A DNA stretch of 17,320 nt from Betaproteobacteria bacterium (GCA_018969885.1 JAGWXN010000036.1:1-17320); one strand, 5' to 3'. Shown: positions 1 to 10,562, counted from the stretch's first letter. Notes: generated by a model not told the origin, from the letters alone. Translations and numbers: made by a program.

Positions 1-385
1 GCCCAGCGCAAACGCCACCACCACGATCGCCACCCCGGACAGGGTGGCTTTGCTCGCGGCCCATAGCCATTCAGCCACCAGGATATCGTCGAGCTCCACC
101 GGCGCATTCATGAGCGAATCCCAGGTGCGCTGCACCTGCATTCTGGAAAACGCCGAATAAAGCGATTCAAAACTCGCCGCCATCGTGGTGCTCATGCAGA
201 TCGCGCCGGCCGCGAGGAAGACGATATACCGAACGCCATCCACCTCGCCCAGAAAGGCGCCCAGGCCATAGCCGAAGGCGAGCAGCGTGATCAGGGGTTC
301 AGCGACATTGCCCACCAGACTGGCGGGCGCAAGCTTTCGCCAGACGAGCAGGTTGCGACGGTACACCGCCAGTACGCGAGATGGA

Positions 386-393
<8 letters not shown>
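1..393 (-). CDS. nodJ: NodJ-family ABC-2 type permease, 3' end beyond window
   Basis: Membrane permease of a two-component ABC exporter that works with the adjacent ATPase; the substrate is unknown. The frame is open from 393 to the window edge (131 codons, no stop). Early residues RRNLLVWRK, then a hydrophobic stretch containing [18 protein letters not shown], then [15 protein letters not shown] and later [10 protein letters not shown], closely follow the NodJ layout (amphipathic start, TM1, conserved GEVDG loop, TM2). The start is taken as GTG at 393, because no ATG lies ahead of the conserved core; it overlaps the ATPase stop by 8 nt, which implies translational coupling. GTG at 366 is an alternative. 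The symbol is family-level only: relatives outside rhizobia are not shown to export Nod factor. About half of a usual permease is present. Confidence 0.85.
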
Positions 394-1297
<904 letters not shown>

Positions 1298-1303
1298 GGA
1301 TCA

Positions 1304-1319
1304 GCCGCGCAAACGCGGC
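1304..1319 (-). promoter_or_regulatory. 6-bp GC hairpin in rplQ-nodI spacer
   Basis: GCCGCG and CGCGGC flank a 4-nt loop (TTTG on the minus strand). It takes up 16 of the 24 bases between the rplQ stop and the ATPase start and ends 6 nt before the ATG. There is no U-tract, so it is not a standard intrinsic terminator. It may slow read-through or set the ribosome entry point of the ABC genes; that is inference. Confidence 0.4.
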
Positions 1320-1321
1320 GA

Positions 1322-1711
1322 TCAGCTGGCCACGGGAGCGGTTGCCGCTTCCTCGCTGCGGTCCATAAGCCGCACAAGCGCCATTGGCGCATTGTCGCCC
1401 ACCCGGTAGCCGAACTTGAGGATGCTGGTGTAGCCACCGTTGCGCTGCGCATAGCGCGGCCCGAGCTCGTTGAAGAGCTTGACCACGATATCGCGGTCGC
1501 GAAGGCGATCAAACGCCAGGCGACGGTTCGCAAGCGACGGCTTCTTGCCCAAGGTGATGAGCGGTTCAACGACCCGGCGAAGTTCCTTCGCCTTGGGCAG
1601 CGTTGTTTTGATCATCTCATGGCGCAACAGCGCGATGCAGAGGTTGCGCAGCATTGCCTCGCGGTGGGCGCTGGTGCGGTTGAGTTTTCTAAGTCCGTGA
1701 CGGTGACGCAT
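1322..1711 (-). CDS. rplQ: 50S ribosomal protein L17
   Basis: Large-subunit protein near the exit-tunnel side of the 50S particle. The N-terminus [17 protein letters not shown] and the block [25 protein letters not shown] are diagnostic for L17. At 129 residues it has the expected length, with a short Ala-rich tail ([10 protein letters not shown]). The ATG at 1711 is preceded by an AGGAAG ribosome site. It is the last gene of the alpha cluster, 28 bp after rpoA, and is followed only 24 bp later by the ABC ATPase without an obvious terminator. Confidence 0.98.
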   Translation of the reverse strand: MRHRHGLRKLNRTSAHREAMLRNLCIALLRHEMIKTTLPKAKELRRVVEPLITLGKKPSLANRRLAFDRLRDRDIVVKLFNELGPRYAQRNGGYTSILKFGYRVGDNAPMALVRLMDRSEEAATAPVAS

Positions 1712-1739
1712 GATTCGCTTCCTGTGGTCGCGTTCAGGC

Positions 1740-2738
1740 TTACGGGCGCTCGAGGCCCGCAGGCGGCCAATTTTCGAGCTTCATGCCGAGCGTAAGTCCA
1801 CGCGAGGCGAGCACTTCCTTGATTTCGTTAAGCGACTTCCGACCCAGGTTGGGGGTCTTCAGCAGCTCGTTCTCGGTACGCTGGATCAGATCGCCGATGT
1901 AGTAGATGCTCTCCGCCTTGAGGCAGTTGGCCGAACGCACCGTGAGCTCAAGATCATCAACCGGGCGAACCAGGATCGGGTCGATCTGCGGACCACCCCG
2001 GCTCACCGCACCGAGCACACCCAGCGTCTCCGAGCCAGGCTCGGCACCCCCTTCGAGCGCAGCAAACACCGAGAGCTGCTCGACCAGGATACGCGCCGAC
2101 TGACGCACAGCCTCTTCGGGAGCGATCACGCCATTGGTTTCAACATCAACCACCAGCCGGTCAAGATCCGTGCGCTGCTCGACGCGCGCGCTCTCCACCT
2201 GATAGCTCACGCGGCGCACTGGAGAAAACGACGCATCAAGCACGATTCGCCCGATGGTTTTCGTCTCGTGCAACTCACGCAACGTGCCGGGGACATAGCC
2301 ACGGCCACGCTCGACCCGAATCGACATGTCGAGCTTGCCACCTTCGGTGAGGGTGGCCACGACATGCTCGGGATTGACGATTTCAACGTCGTGCGGCAAA
2401 TCGATATCGGCCGCAGTGACGGGGCCCGGGCTGTCCTTGCGCAGGGTGACAAACACCTCGTCGCGGTTGTGCAGCTTGAACACCACGCCCTTCAGATTGA
2501 GGAGCAGATCAACGACGTCTTCACGAACGCCATCAATCGTGGAGTATTCGTGCACCACACCCGAAATCTGGACTTCGGTCGGTGCATAACCAACCATCGA
2601 GGAGAGCAACACACGGCGTAGCGCGTTGCCCAGCGTGTGACCGTAGCCGCGTTCGAACGGCTCCATCACCACGCGGGCGTGAGCGGCACCGAGTTGCTCG
2701 ACCTCGACGATGCGCGGCTTCAGCATGGCAGTCTGCAT
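1740..2738 (-). CDS. rpoA: DNA-directed RNA polymerase subunit alpha
   Basis: The alpha subunit dimerises to seed RNA polymerase assembly and contacts UP elements and activators. The N-terminal domain has [20 protein letters not shown], and the middle has [20 protein letters not shown]. The C-terminal domain carries [18 protein letters not shown] with Arg268, the counterpart of the DNA-contacting Arg265 of E. coli, and ends [12 protein letters not shown]. At 332 residues it is slightly longer than the E. coli protein (329), through a Gly/Glu-rich interdomain linker ([12 protein letters not shown]). The start [17 protein letters not shown] matches betaproteobacterial relatives and follows an AAAGGA ribosome site, so the internal ATG at codon 5 is not preferred. 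It lies 14 bp after rpsD. Confidence 0.99.
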   Translation of the reverse strand: MQTAMLKPRIVEVEQLGAAHARVVMEPFERGYGHTLGNALRRVLLSSMVGYAPTEVQISGVVHEYSTIDGVREDVVDLLLNLKGVVFKLHNRDEVFVTLRKDSPGPVTAADIDLPHDVEIVNPEHVVATLTEGGKLDMSIRVERGRGYVPGTLRELHETKTIGRIVLDASFSPVRRVSYQVESARVEQRTDLDRLVVDVETNGVIAPEEAVRQSARILVEQLSVFAALEGGAEPGSETLGVLGAVSRGGPQIDPILVRPVDDLELTVRSANCLKAESIYYIGDLIQRTENELLKTPNLGRKSLNEIKEVLASRGLTLGMKLENWPPAGLERP

Positions 2739-2752
2739 GGCAATCCTTTAGA

Positions 2753-3376
2753 TTAGCGCGAGTACAACTCGACGATCAGGCTCTCATTGATGTCTCCAGC
2801 CAGGTCCGCCCGATCGGGCGTCGACTTGAACACACCTTCCATCTTGGTCTTGTCAACCGACACCCAGGAGGGGAAACCGTGCTGATCGGCGAGGTTGAGC
2901 GAATCAACAATACGGGCCTGCGCGCGCGACTTCTCGCGAACAGCGATCACGTCATTGGGCTGGATCAGCATGGACGGGATGTTGACCGGCTTTCCGTTGA
3001 CCGTTAGTGCCTTGTGGCCTACCAGCTGGCGCGCCTCGGCGCGAGTGGAGCCAAACCCCATGCGGTAGACGACATTGTCAAGCCGGCTTTCAAGAAGCTT
3101 GAGCAGATTCTCGCCGGTGTTGCCACGACGACGCACGGCTTCAGCGTAGTAGCGACGGAACTGGCGCTCGAGCACACCATAAATGCGCTTGACCTTCTGC
3201 TTTTCCCGAAGCTGCTTGCCGTAGTCGGAGGTGCGAGCACCCGAAATGCGGCCGTGCTGACCGGGCTTGCTGTCGAGCTTACATTTTGAATCGAGGCCTC
3301 GGCGGGCGCTCTTCAGAAACAGATCCGTGCCTTCACGGCGAGCCAGTTTGGCCTTGGGTCCGGTATAACGTGCCAC
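2753..3376 (-). CDS. rpsD: 30S ribosomal protein S4
   Basis: Primary 16S rRNA-binding protein that nucleates 30S assembly and, in many bacteria, represses its own operon. At 207 residues it has family length. It shows [55 protein letters not shown], the S4 domain [26 protein letters not shown], and the C-terminus [12 protein letters not shown]. The start is GTG at 3374-3376; no in-frame ATG is available and AGAAGGAA lies at good distance. It follows a 243-bp spacer containing hairpins, the longest gap in the ribosomal array, which could hold its own control element. Confidence 0.98.
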   Translation of the reverse strand: MARYTGPKAKLARREGTDLFLKSARRGLDSKCKLDSKPGQHGRISGARTSDYGKQLREKQKVKRIYGVLERQFRRYYAEAVRRRGNTGENLLKLLESRLDNVVYRMGFGSTRAEARQLVGHKALTVNGKPVNIPSMLIQPNDVIAVREKSRAQARIVDSLNLADQHGFPSWVSVDKTKMEGVFKSTPDRADLAGDINESLIVELYSR

Positions 3377-3394
3377 GATGGTTTCCTTCTGTTG

Positions 3395-3410
3395 CGCGAA
3401 TTACTTCGCG
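3395..3410 (-). promoter_or_regulatory. Hairpin with GUAA tetraloop upstream of rpsD
   Basis: In the minus-strand RNA, CGCGAA and UUCGCG form a 6-bp stem closed by GUAA, a GNRA-type tetraloop. It ends a few bases before the AGAAGGAA ribosome site of rpsD. A second small stem (GUCGCC/GGCGAAC region, 3415-3430) lies just upstream. The sequence shows the pairing; a role in S4 feedback or translation control is inferred only from position. Confidence 0.45.
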
Positions 3411-3494
3411 GTCAGTTCGCCTTTGGCGACCCGGCTGCTTGGAGCGGCCTCACGGGTGGCGAACGGTGGTCTTAACGACTCAGAGTGCCTGAAG

Positions 3495-3515
3495 GCGCTG
3501 GCCGATGGCCGACGC
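3495..3515 (-). promoter_or_regulatory. Imperfect hairpin in rpsK-rpsD spacer
   Basis: On the minus strand, GCGU-C-GGCC and GGCC-A-GCGC pair around a 3-nt loop, giving eight pairs with one mismatch. It sits mid-spacer, with a further 12-bp perfect palindrome GCGAAGCTTCGC at 3583-3594. Neither is followed by a U-run in the transcript, so they are not ordinary terminators. Function unknown. Confidence 0.35.
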
Positions 3516-3619
3516 TCGCGAGCTGGGGCGTTCCTTGCGGTCTGCCCGGGGCGTCTGAGCCGCCGCGCCGCGAATTTGCGACGCGAAGCTTCGCCCCAAA
3601 AACAATGGCTGACCGGCGA

Positions 3620-4036
3620 TCAGATCCGGCGACGCTTGGGCGGACGGCACCCGTTATGCGGGATGGGCGTGACATCCTGAATCTGCAGGATCTTGATACC
3701 CAAAGCATTCAGTGCCCGCACCGAAGACTCCCGCCCAGGACCCGGCCCACGAATCTCGACCTCGAGATTCTTGATGCCGCATTCCTGCGCTGCGCGGCCC
3801 GCCGCCTCGGCTGCCACCTGCGCGGCAAACGGCGTGGATTTGCGCGAACCTTTGAAGCCCGCACCACCCGAGGACGCCCAGGCCAGCGCATTACCCTGGC
3901 GGTCGGTGATGGTGATGATCGTGTTGTTGAATGAGGCATGCACATGCGCAATACCGTCGGAGACGTTTTTCTTCGCCTTCTTCCGGTTACGCGATGCGGC
4001 GGCCGACTGAGCGGCCGACTGGGACTTGGTTGCCAT
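3620..4036 (-). CDS. rpsK: 30S ribosomal protein S11
   Basis: Platform protein of the 30S subunit that helps select correct codon-anticodon pairing. At 138 residues it is slightly longer than the E. coli protein (129), because of a Ser/Ala-rich N-terminus ([20 protein letters not shown]). The core [40 protein letters not shown] and GPGPGRES is typical, and it ends [14 protein letters not shown]. The ATG at 4036 lies 30 bp after the rpsM stop. A 243-bp spacer follows before rpsD. Confidence 0.98.
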   Translation of the reverse strand: MATKSQSAAQSAAASRNRKKAKKNVSDGIAHVHASFNNTIITITDRQGNALAWASSGGAGFKGSRKSTPFAAQVAAEAAGRAAQECGIKNLEVEIRGPGPGRESSVRALNALGIKILQIQDVTPIPHNGCRPPKRRRI

Positions 4037-4066
4037 GAGTGGTTGAACTCCGTTAGCGGGCAGTGC

Positions 4067-4432
<366 letters not shown>

Positions 4433-4445
4433 GGGATGTTTCCTC

Positions 4446-4559
4446 TCAACCCTGACGTTGCTTATGACGCGGATCGCTGCAGATCACGCGAACGACGCCG
4501 TTGCGTTTGATGACCTTGCACTTGCGGCAGATCTTCTTGACGGATGCCATTACCTTCAT
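4446..4559 (-). CDS. rpmJ: 50S ribosomal protein L36
   Basis: Very small zinc-binding protein of the large subunit. The 37-residue product begins [20 protein letters not shown] and ends DPRHKQRQG. Cys11, Cys14, Cys27 and His32 form the Zn ribbon of the C+ type. The start at 4559 matches the betaproteobacterial MKVMASVK beginning and has GAGGTG about 4 nt upstream; the ATG at 4550 is less likely. It lies 40 bp after infA and 13 bp before rpsM and closes the spc cluster. Confidence 0.96.
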   Translation of the reverse strand: MKVMASVKKICRKCKVIKRNGVVRVICSDPRHKQRQG

Positions 4560-4599
4560 GATTCACCTCGAGTTTCGTTCAGTTGACCATTGGTCCATG

Positions 4600-4818
4600 T
4601 CATTTGGCGCGGAATACGATGCGGGCTCGCGACAGGTCGTAGGGTGTGAGTTCAACCGTAACCTTGTCGCCCGGCAGGATACGGATGTAGTGCATCCGCA
4701 TCTTTCCGGAGATGTGGCCGAGCACCACGTGACCGTTTTCGAGCTTGACCCGAAAGGTCGCGTTGGGCAGGTTCTCGACCACCTCGCCCTGCATCTGAAT
4801 GACATCTTCCTTGGCCAT
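4600..4818 (-). CDS. infA: Translation initiation factor IF-1
   Basis: IF-1 occupies the 30S A site during initiation. The 72-residue product ([19 protein letters not shown] onward) is a single OB-fold S1-type domain with [20 protein letters not shown] and [20 protein letters not shown], and is near identical in pattern to E. coli InfA. The ATG at 4818 is chosen over the in-frame TTG directly before it, because family members begin MAKED and the GAGGG ribosome site would abut the TTG. Its place between secY and rpmJ is typical of betaproteobacteria, whereas in E. coli infA lies elsewhere. Confidence 0.98.
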   Translation of the reverse strand: MAKEDVIQMQGEVVENLPNATFRVKLENGHVVLGHISGKMRMHYIRILPGDKVTVELTPYDLSRARIVFRAK

Positions 4819-4850
4819 CAACCCTCGTTTGTTACCTGTTCTGCTTCGTT

Positions 4851-4873
4851 AAAAACCGACGCCCTGCGGGGCG
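4851..4873 (-). terminator. Weak terminator/attenuator-like hairpin after secY
   Basis: Just after the secY stop, CGCCC and GGGCG pair around CGCA on the minus strand; four bases later comes UUUUU. The stem is only 5 bp and the U-run is offset, so it could at most be a partial terminator or an mRNA-stabilising end between secY and infA. Confidence 0.35.
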
Positions 4874-4875
4874 GC

Positions 4876-6204
4876 TTACAACCCCATGCCCTTCGCGCCA
4901 GACTTGCGCAAAAGGCTTTCGTACTGGTGTGACATCAGGTATGCCTGCACCTGTGCCATGAAATCCATGGTGACCACCACGATGATCAGCAGTGAGGTGC
5001 CACCGAAATAAAACGGCACATTCCACTTGAGCACCAGAAACTCTGGCAGCAAACACACGGCAGTGATGTAAATGGCACCCGCGAGGGTGAGCCGCATCAG
5101 GATCTTGTCGATGTAGCGCGCGGTCTGCTCGCCCGGACGGATGCCGGGCACAAGCGCGCCACTTTTTTTCAGGTTCTCAGCAGTTTCACGGCTGTTAAAG
5201 ACCAGCGCAGTGTAGAAAAAGCAGAAGAAAATAATGGCCAGCGCGTACAGCAGGATATAGACAGGCTGACCCGGCGAAAGCGTTGCGGCCAGGTCTTTAA
5301 TCACGCGAATGATCGCGCTGTCCGTGTCTCCCGCCGTGAACCACTGCGCAATGGTGGCCGGAAAGAGAATGATGGACGAAGCAAAGATCGGCGGGATCAC
5401 GCCCGACATGTTGAGCTTCAGCGGCAGGTGAGAGCTCTGACCCCCGTAAACCCGATTGCCCACCTGACGCTTGGCGTAGTTGACTGTGATCTTGCGCTGG
5501 CCCCGCTCAACGAACACCACCGCTGCGGTCACCAGCACCACCAGCGCAATGATCAGGAGTGACACCAGAGGATTCATGGCCCCGGTGCGAACCAGCTCTC
5601 CCATTCCGGCGATGGCGCTCGGCAGACCCGCCGCGATGCCCGCGAAGATAATGATGGAGATGCCATTACCCAACCCGCGCTCTGTGATCTGCTCGCCCAG
5701 CCACATCAGGAACATGGTGCCCGTCACCAGCGACACCACGGCGGTGAACCGGAACATGAGGCCCGGATCAATCACCAGACCCGGCTGGGACTCGAGGGCC
5801 ACCGCAATGCCGACCGCCTGAAACGTTGCGAGCGCAACCGTAAACCAGCGCGTGTACTTGGTGATCTCGCGACGCCCGGCCTCGCCCTCTTTCTTCTTGG
5901 CTTCGAGCCAGGGCAGCACCACCGTCAGCAACTGCATGATGATGGACGCGGAAATGTAGGGCATGATGCCCAGCGCAAACACCGTGAAGCGCGACAACGC
6001 GCCTCCAGAGAACAGGTTGAACATGGCGAGAATACCGCCCTGTTCTCGCTGGAAAATCGCTGCGAGCTCATCGGGATCGATACCCGGCACCGGGATGTGC
6101 GCACCCAGCCGATAGACGATCAGCGCGAACACAAGAAACCACAGGCGACGTTTCAAGTCGCCTGATCGTCCTGCTTTGAGCGCTGCCGCGGTGGAAGTGG
6201 CCAC
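4876..6204 (-). CDS. secY: Sec translocon channel subunit SecY
   Basis: Inner-membrane pore of the SecYEG translocase for export and membrane insertion of proteins. The 442-residue length agrees with E. coli SecY (443). It shows [19 protein letters not shown] before TM1, [11 protein letters not shown] at the start of the periplasmic plug region, [39 protein letters not shown] and the C-terminal [18 protein letters not shown]. About ten hydrophobic segments are apparent. The frame runs open upstream into rplO, so the start is set at GTG 6204 ([12 protein letters not shown]), which gives family length; no strong Shine-Dalgarno is seen. It follows rplO by 41 bp. Confidence 0.97.
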   Translation of the reverse strand: MATSTAAALKAGRSGDLKRRLWFLVFALIVYRLGAHIPVPGIDPDELAAIFQREQGGILAMFNLFSGGALSRFTVFALGIMPYISASIIMQLLTVVLPWLEAKKKEGEAGRREITKYTRWFTVALATFQAVGIAVALESQPGLVIDPGLMFRFTAVVSLVTGTMFLMWLGEQITERGLGNGISIIIFAGIAAGLPSAIAGMGELVRTGAMNPLVSLLIIALVVLVTAAVVFVERGQRKITVNYAKRQVGNRVYGGQSSHLPLKLNMSGVIPPIFASSIILFPATIAQWFTAGDTDSAIIRVIKDLAATLSPGQPVYILLYALAIIFFCFFYTALVFNSRETAENLKKSGALVPGIRPGEQTARYIDKILMRLTLAGAIYITAVCLLPEFLVLKWNVPFYFGGTSLLIIVVVTMDFMAQVQAYLMSHQYESLLRKSGAKGMGL

Positions 6205-6245
6205 GAGGAAAGTTATCCGTTTACCCGGAAGAAGTGGAGATTGCC

Positions 6246-6677
6246 TTAGGCGATCGAGCCGCCAGCGGCCTCGATCGCGGCGCGGGCGCCCTGGGTGGCG
6301 CCAATGCCCTTGAGCGTCACCGCCTTGGCGAGTGAACCAGACAGAATGACCTTGGCAGAGGTGGCCAAGTGGGGCACAACGCCTGCAGCCTTCAGCACCA
6401 GGAGGTCGACCTCGGCCGACTCCAGACGCTGCAGGTCGGACAGACGCACCTCTGCGCAATCGCCTGCGGACAGCGAGACAAAGCCACGCTTGGGAAGACG
6501 GCGCTGGAGCGGCATCTGACCGCCCTCAAATCCCACCTTATGGAAGCCGCCGGAACGCGACTTCTGGCCCTTGTGCCCCCGGCCGGCCGTTTTGCCCAGC
6601 CCCGACCCGATGCCCCGACCGACGCGCTTGCGTGGGTGTTTGGCGCCCTCGGCGGGCTTCATGTCGTTGAGTTTCAT
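6246..6677 (-). CDS. rplO: 50S ribosomal protein L15
   Basis: Late-assembly protein of the large subunit. The 143 residues begin [20 protein letters not shown] and contain the Gly-rich basic stretch [20 protein letters not shown] and then [17 protein letters not shown], all standard. The ATG at 6677 is 26 bp after rpmD. It immediately precedes secY, as in nearly all spc clusters. Confidence 0.98.
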   Translation of the reverse strand: MKLNDMKPAEGAKHPRKRVGRGIGSGLGKTAGRGHKGQKSRSGGFHKVGFEGGQMPLQRRLPKRGFVSLSAGDCAEVRLSDLQRLESAEVDLLVLKAAGVVPHLATSAKVILSGSLAKAVTLKGIGATQGARAAIEAAGGSIA

Positions 6678-6703
6678 ACTGACTCCGAAACAGGTGACGC
6701 GGA

Positions 6704-6886
6704 TCAGCCCACCCGAATCAGGTAGGAGACCTTGTTGATCATGCCGCGCACAGCAGGCGTGTCTTCGAGCACGCGGCTTTGCCGAATCTTGCGCAGACCC
6801 AGGCCGCGAACCGTGGCGCGGTGCGACTCGCGCGTGCCGGCGGGGCTGCGGACCAGTGTGACCTTGATGGTGGGCTTATCGCTCAT
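6704..6886 (-). CDS. rpmD: 50S ribosomal protein L30
   Basis: Small large-subunit protein. At 60 residues, [20 protein letters not shown] and [26 protein letters not shown] match the family along its whole length. The ATG at 6886 is 17 bp after the rpsE stop. L30 is absent from some bacterial lineages but normal here, between rpsE and rplO. Confidence 0.98.
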   Translation of the reverse strand: MSDKPTIKVTLVRSPAGTRESHRATVRGLGLRKIRQSRVLEDTPAVRGMINKVSYLIRVG

Positions 6887-6903
6887 GGGTGATCTCCGCC
6901 CGC

Positions 6904-7422
6904 TTACGCGAACAGTTCCTCGACGGACTTGCCGCGCTTGGCTGCGATTTCAGACGGTGTGTGCAACCGACCGAGCGCATTGAGCGTTGCGCGAACCATG
7001 TTGTAGGGATTGCTGGAGCCGTGGCTTTTCGCCACCACGTTGGTGACGCCCAGGACTTCAAACACCGCGCGCATCGGGCCGCCAGCAATGATGCCGGTTC
7101 CTTCCGGCGCAGGCGCCAGCATGACCGAGGCTGCGCCCCAGCGACCCTCAACGGCGTGATGAATCGTGCCGCCCTTCAAGGGAAACTTGATCATCTTGCG
7201 ACGCGCTTCGTCCATGGCCTTCTGCACAGCGACCGGAACCTCACGCGACTTACCCTTGCCCATACCGATACGGCCATCGCCATCACCCACCACCGTGAGT
7301 GCAGCGAAACCGAGAATACGGCCGCCCTTCACAACTTTAGTCACGCGGTTGACCGCGATCATTTTTTCGCGAAGACCGTCATCCCGATCTTCTGCCCCGA
7401 CTTTTGCCTGGATCTTTGCCAT
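6904..7422 (-). CDS. rpsE: 30S ribosomal protein S5
   Basis: 30S protein at the mRNA entrance, involved in decoding accuracy and helicase activity. At 172 residues, the double-stranded RNA-binding-like N-domain contains [18 protein letters not shown] and [20 protein letters not shown]. The C-domain has [17 protein letters not shown] and [15 protein letters not shown]. Start at ATG 7422, 34 bp after rplR. Confidence 0.98.
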   Translation of the reverse strand: MAKIQAKVGAEDRDDGLREKMIAVNRVTKVVKGGRILGFAALTVVGDGDGRIGMGKGKSREVPVAVQKAMDEARRKMIKFPLKGGTIHHAVEGRWGAASVMLAPAPEGTGIIAGGPMRAVFEVLGVTNVVAKSHGSSNPYNMVRATLNALGRLHTPSEIAAKRGKSVEELFA

Positions 7423-7456
7423 GTCGAATCCTGTAGGGTCGCCTGTTACGCGGCGA

Positions 7457-7822
7457 TCAGAACTTCAGACCCGCCTCGCGGGCGGCTTCAGCGAGTGCCT
7501 TGACTCGGCCATGGAAGCGGAAGCCTCCGCGGTCGAATGCCACGGTGTCGATGCCAGCGGCGAGTGCCTTCTCGGCCAGCCGCTTGCCAACGACGGCCGC
7601 TGCACCGGTGTTGCCACCGCGGCCAGACTGACCACCGAGCTGCGCCCGCACATCCGCTTCGAGCGAGGAAGCCGACACCAGCACCTTGGCGCCATCGGCA
7701 TCGGTGATGTTGGCGTAGATGTGCAGATTGCTGCGGTGGACCGTGAGGCGGTTGGCCCGCAACTCGCGGATCTTGAGCCGCGTCTGACGGGCGCGGCGCA
7801 GGCGGGCGACGTTCTTGTCCAT
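7457..7822 (-). CDS. rplR: 50S ribosomal protein L18
   Basis: 5S rRNA-binding protein of the central protuberance, acting with L5 and L25. At 121 residues it shows [28 protein letters not shown] and the C-terminal [20 protein letters not shown], the family signature. Start at ATG 7822, 30 bp after rplF. Confidence 0.98.
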   Translation of the reverse strand: MDKNVARLRRARQTRLKIRELRANRLTVHRSNLHIYANITDADGAKVLVSASSLEADVRAQLGGQSGRGGNTGAAAVVGKRLAEKALAAGIDTVAFDRGGFRFHGRVKALAEAAREAGLKF

Positions 7823-7852
7823 GTTGGTTTCCTCGCGTGATGCGTGGACGCG

Positions 7853-8386
7853 TTATTTCTTCTTGACTTCTTTAAGAGCGACCGTTTCGTCGGAGTAGCG
7901 CACACCCTTGCCCTTATAAGGCTCAGGCGGCTTGTATCCGCGAATTTCGGCTGCCACCTGACCGACTTTCTGGCGGTCGCTGCCCTTGATGAGGATTTCG
8001 GTCTGCGTGGGGGTTTCGGCCTTGACGCCCTCGGGCAGCCGATACACCACGGGGTGCGAAAAACCCAACGACAGATTGAGGTTGGTGCCTTGCGCCTGAG
8101 CTCTGTAACCAGTACCAACCAGCGCGAGCTTGCGCTCAAAGCCCTTGGTCACACCGGTGACCATGTTTGAGACCAACGCGCGGAAGGTACCGCTCAACGC
8201 CGACGCCTCTCGGGACTCGTCGGCCGCGGCAAAGCGCAGCTCGTCGCCCTCGCGAGTGATTCGGACCTTGGGATTGACGCGCTGGTTGAGCGTGCCAAGC
8301 GGCCCCTTGACCGAAATCAGTTCGGCGGCCAGATTGATCTCGACGCCTTTAGGCACCGGGACCGGCATGCGTGCTACACGTGACAT
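7853..8386 (-). CDS. rplF: 50S ribosomal protein L6
   Basis: Large-subunit protein near the factor-binding stalk base. The 177 residues contain two repeated alpha/beta domains: the first has VKGPLGTL, the second [16 protein letters not shown] and [14 protein letters not shown], and the end has [20 protein letters not shown]. Start at ATG 8386, only 9 bp after the rpsH stop, which suggests tight coupling. Confidence 0.98.
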   Translation of the reverse strand: MSRVARMPVPVPKGVEINLAAELISVKGPLGTLNQRVNPKVRITREGDELRFAAADESREASALSGTFRALVSNMVTGVTKGFERKLALVGTGYRAQAQGTNLNLSLGFSHPVVYRLPEGVKAETPTQTEILIKGSDRQKVGQVAAEIRGYKPPEPYKGKGVRYSDETVALKEVKKK

Positions 8387-8395
8387 GCGATCTCC

Positions 8396-8791
8396 TTAGG
8401 CGACGTAGGCGATGACTTCACCGCCAATACCGCTTGCCCGCGCGTGGCGGTCAGTCATCAGACCCCGCGGCGTGGTAACGATCGCGATGCCCAGGCCATT
8501 CATGACCGGAGGCAAGGCGTGGCGGCCGCGATAGACGCGCAACCCGGGACGGGACACGCGCTCCAGACGGTCAATGACCGGCCGGCCCGCGTAATATTTG
8601 AGGCGCACTTCAAGCTCGGCCTTGGCACCCTCGGCGCGAACCTGAAAGCCGTCGATATAGCCTTCATCCTGCAGCAGGCGGGCAATTGCCACCTTCAGCT
8701 TCGACGAGGGCATCGTCACCGACTCTTTTTCCACACGCTGTCCATTACGGATGCGGGTGAACATGTCGGCGATCGGATCGCTCATGCTCAT
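8396..8791 (-). CDS. rpsH: 30S ribosomal protein S8
   Basis: Binds 16S helix 21 and, in E. coli, represses the spc operon at the rplE start region. At 131 residues, [38 protein letters not shown] and the C-terminal [19 protein letters not shown] are typical. The ATG at 8791 (MSMSDP) is chosen as in betaproteobacterial relatives; the ATG at 8785 would give the two-residue-shorter form. It lies 30 bp after rpsN. Confidence 0.98.
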   Translation of the reverse strand: MSMSDPIADMFTRIRNGQRVEKESVTMPSSKLKVAIARLLQDEGYIDGFQVRAEGAKAELEVRLKYYAGRPVIDRLERVSRPGLRVYRGRHALPPVMNGLGIAIVTTPRGLMTDRHARASGIGGEVIAYVA

Positions 8792-8821
8792 GATTGGATT
8801 TCCTCTTGTTCGGGCCGTCGC

Positions 8822-9127
8822 TTACCAGCTGGCCTTGACCAGCCCGGGGATCTCGCCGCGCATTGCGGACTCGCGCAGCTTGATGCGCCCGAGACCGAAT
8901 TTGCGGTAGGTGCCGCGCGGCCGACCGGTCACTTCGCAGCGGTTGCGAAGTCGGGTCGGGTTGGCATTGCGCGGCAGCGCCTGAAGCTTAAGCCGCGCCT
9001 GATAGCGCTCTTCTTCAGATCGGGACTGGTCGTTGATGATCGCCTCCAGCGCTTGACGCTTGGGTGCGTATTTCTTGACGAGTGCCTGCCGCTTGATATC
9101 GCGGTTGATCAGGGAAAGTTTGGCCAC
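8822..9127 (-). CDS. rpsN: 30S ribosomal protein S14 (zinc-free long type)
   Basis: Head protein of the 30S subunit. At 101 residues and with no CxxC pairs (a single Cys in [12 protein letters not shown]), this is the C- form typical of proteobacteria. It ends [18 protein letters not shown]. The start is GTG at 9125-9127 ([14 protein letters not shown]), preceded by AGGA; no in-frame ATG exists at this point. It follows rplE by 27 bp. Confidence 0.97.
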   Translation of the reverse strand: MAKLSLINRDIKRQALVKKYAPKRQALEAIINDQSRSEEERYQARLKLQALPRNANPTRLRNRCEVTGRPRGTYRKFGLGRIKLRESAMRGEIPGLVKASW

Positions 9128-9154
9128 TGTGGTCGTCCTGTGGATCGCAGGGAA

Positions 9155-9694
9155 TCAGTTGCGGAACGGAAACTTGAATGCAGCGAGCAGCGCTTTCGCT
9201 TCTGCGTCACTTGCGGCGGTGGTGGTGATGCTGATATTCAAACCTCGAATCGCATCAACTTTGTCGTACTCGATTTCCGGGAAGATGATCTGTTCCTTGA
9301 CGCCGATGTTGTAGTTGCCTCGGCCATCGAACGCACGCCCCGACACGCCACGAAAGTCGCGCACTCGCGGCAGCGCAACCGTGACGAGACGGTCAAGAAA
9401 CTCGAACATGCGCTCGCCGCGCAGCGTCACCATGCATCCGATCGGATAGCCCTCACGGATCTTGAAGCCCGCGATTGCCTTGCGAGCTTTGGTGGAGACA
9501 GGCTTCTGACCAGCGATACGCGTCATGTCGCCCATGGCGTTTTCGAGAATCTTCTTGTCGCCAACGGCCTCAGATACACCCATATTGAGCGTGATCTTCT
9601 CAATGCGAGGCACCTGCATCACCGACTTGTAGCCAAATTTGGCCATCATGTCGGGGACGACCTTCTCACGGTAAAACTGCTTTAGACGTGCCAT
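9155..9694 (-). CDS. rplE: 50S ribosomal protein L5
   Basis: 5S rRNA-binding protein of the central protuberance that contacts P-site tRNA and S13. At 179 residues it shows [47 protein letters not shown] and [19 protein letters not shown]. The ATG at 9694 has AAAGGA upstream. It follows an unusually long 145-bp spacer after rplX. The rplE start region is the S8 repressor target in E. coli, but I could not match that motif here. Confidence 0.98.
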   Translation of the reverse strand: MARLKQFYREKVVPDMMAKFGYKSVMQVPRIEKITLNMGVSEAVGDKKILENAMGDMTRIAGQKPVSTKARKAIAGFKIREGYPIGCMVTLRGERMFEFLDRLVTVALPRVRDFRGVSGRAFDGRGNYNIGVKEQIIFPEIEYDKVDAIRGLNISITTTAASDAEAKALLAAFKFPFRN

Positions 9695-9839
9695 GGATCT
9701 TTTTCCTTTGGACCTTCGTCAGCCCCGAGGCCAACGGTGAGGGTCTTACCGGCCTTCAGCCGACCACGCGGTACAGCACCTGCGCGCTGAGCCAACGTTA
9801 TCGGCCTGACCAATGCGGTTTTCAGTTCTGCGCCGACGC
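9695..9839 (-). other. 145-bp rplX-rplE spacer
   Basis: Neighbouring spc spacers are 9-57 bp, so this gap is long. It holds a small stem (9791-9805: GCCGA/UUGGC around UAACG on the minus strand) and one minus-strand frame that stays open from the end of rplX into the rplE start (about 48 codons, ending within rplE codons 2-4), with no ATG or clear ribosome site. No recognisable gene. Confidence 0.4.
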
Positions 9840-10157
9840 TCAGGCCTTAACCATTTCGCCGTTGGAGCGGAACACGCGAACTTTGCGTCCGTCCTCGAGT
9901 ACCTTGAATCCGACGCGGTCACCCTTGCCAGTGGCTGGGTTGAGCAGCATGACGTTCGACTGGTCGATCGGCATGGTCTTGTCGACGATGCCACCGGTCT
10001 CGCCCTTCATGGGGTTGGGACGCTGGTGCTTTTTCACCAGATTGATGCCCTCAACGACGAGATGGCTGTCGTCAACCCGGCTCAGCACGACACCGCGCTT
10101 GCCTTTGTCACGTCCGGCGATCACAACCACTTCGTCGCCCTTGCGAATCTTGTCCAT
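9840..10157 (-). CDS. rplX: 50S ribosomal protein L24
   Basis: Assembly-initiator protein at the tunnel exit of the large subunit. At 105 residues, the KOW motif lies near the start ([20 protein letters not shown]), followed by [15 protein letters not shown] and [19 protein letters not shown]. Start at ATG 10157 with TAGGAG upstream; 18 bp after rplN. Confidence 0.98.
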   Translation of the reverse strand: MDKIRKGDEVVVIAGRDKGKRGVVLSRVDDSHLVVEGINLVKKHQRPNPMKGETGGIVDKTMPIDQSNVMLLNPATGKGDRVGFKVLEDGRKVRVFRSNGEMVKA

Positions 10158-10175
10158 CGCTGTGGCTCCTAAGAC

Positions 10176-10544
10176 TTACAGCACTTCGGGCGCAAGCGAC
10201 ACGATCTTCATGAAGCGCTCGGTACGCAGCTCACGCGTGACCGGCCCGAAGATGCGCGTGCCGATCGGCTCGAGCTTGGCGTTAAGAAGAACCGCGGCGT
10301 TGCCGTCAAAGCGCACGAGTGAGCCGTCCTGGCGACGAACACCCTTGGCCGTACGGACCACAACCGCGTTGTAAATTTCGCCCTTCTTCACGCGACCGCG
10401 GGGCTGGGCGTCTTTCACCGACACCTTGATGATGTCGCCAATGCCGGCATAACGCCGCTTGGAGCCGCCAAGCACCTTGATACACATGACCGAACGCGCA
10501 CCCGTGTTGTCGGCGACGTCCAGCGTCGACTGCATCTGAATCAT
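10176..10544 (-). CDS. rplN: 50S ribosomal protein L14
   Basis: Large-subunit protein at the subunit interface and the RsfS silencing site. At 122 residues, [40 protein letters not shown] and FGPVTRELR are diagnostic. It is the first gene of the spc cluster and follows a 233-bp spacer. The ribosome site is weak (GGTG about 7 nt before the ATG), and a hairpin lies 19 nt upstream. Confidence 0.98.
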   Translation of the reverse strand: MIQMQSTLDVADNTGARSVMCIKVLGGSKRRYAGIGDIIKVSVKDAQPRGRVKKGEIYNAVVVRTAKGVRRQDGSLVRFDGNAAVLLNAKLEPIGTRIFGPVTRELRTERFMKIVSLAPEVL

Positions 10545-10562
10545 GTCTGTTCACCAACTTGA

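Noticed and set aside
3583..3594. Palindrome GCGAAGCTTCGC as rpsK terminator
   Set aside because: In the transcript the U-run comes before the stem, not after it, so it cannot act as an intrinsic terminator on the coding strand.
4819..4821. TTG start for infA, one codon upstream
   Set aside because: The GAGGG ribosome site would have no spacing; IF-1 proteins begin MAKED.
6205..6459. 85-codon N-terminal extension of secY
   Set aside because: The extension overlaps rplO in another frame and is not SecY-like; GTG at 6204 gives 442 residues, the family length.
8444..9685. 413-codon plus-strand open frame
   Set aside because: Fully antisense to rpsH, rpsN and rplE; composition is that of a reverse-strand shadow.
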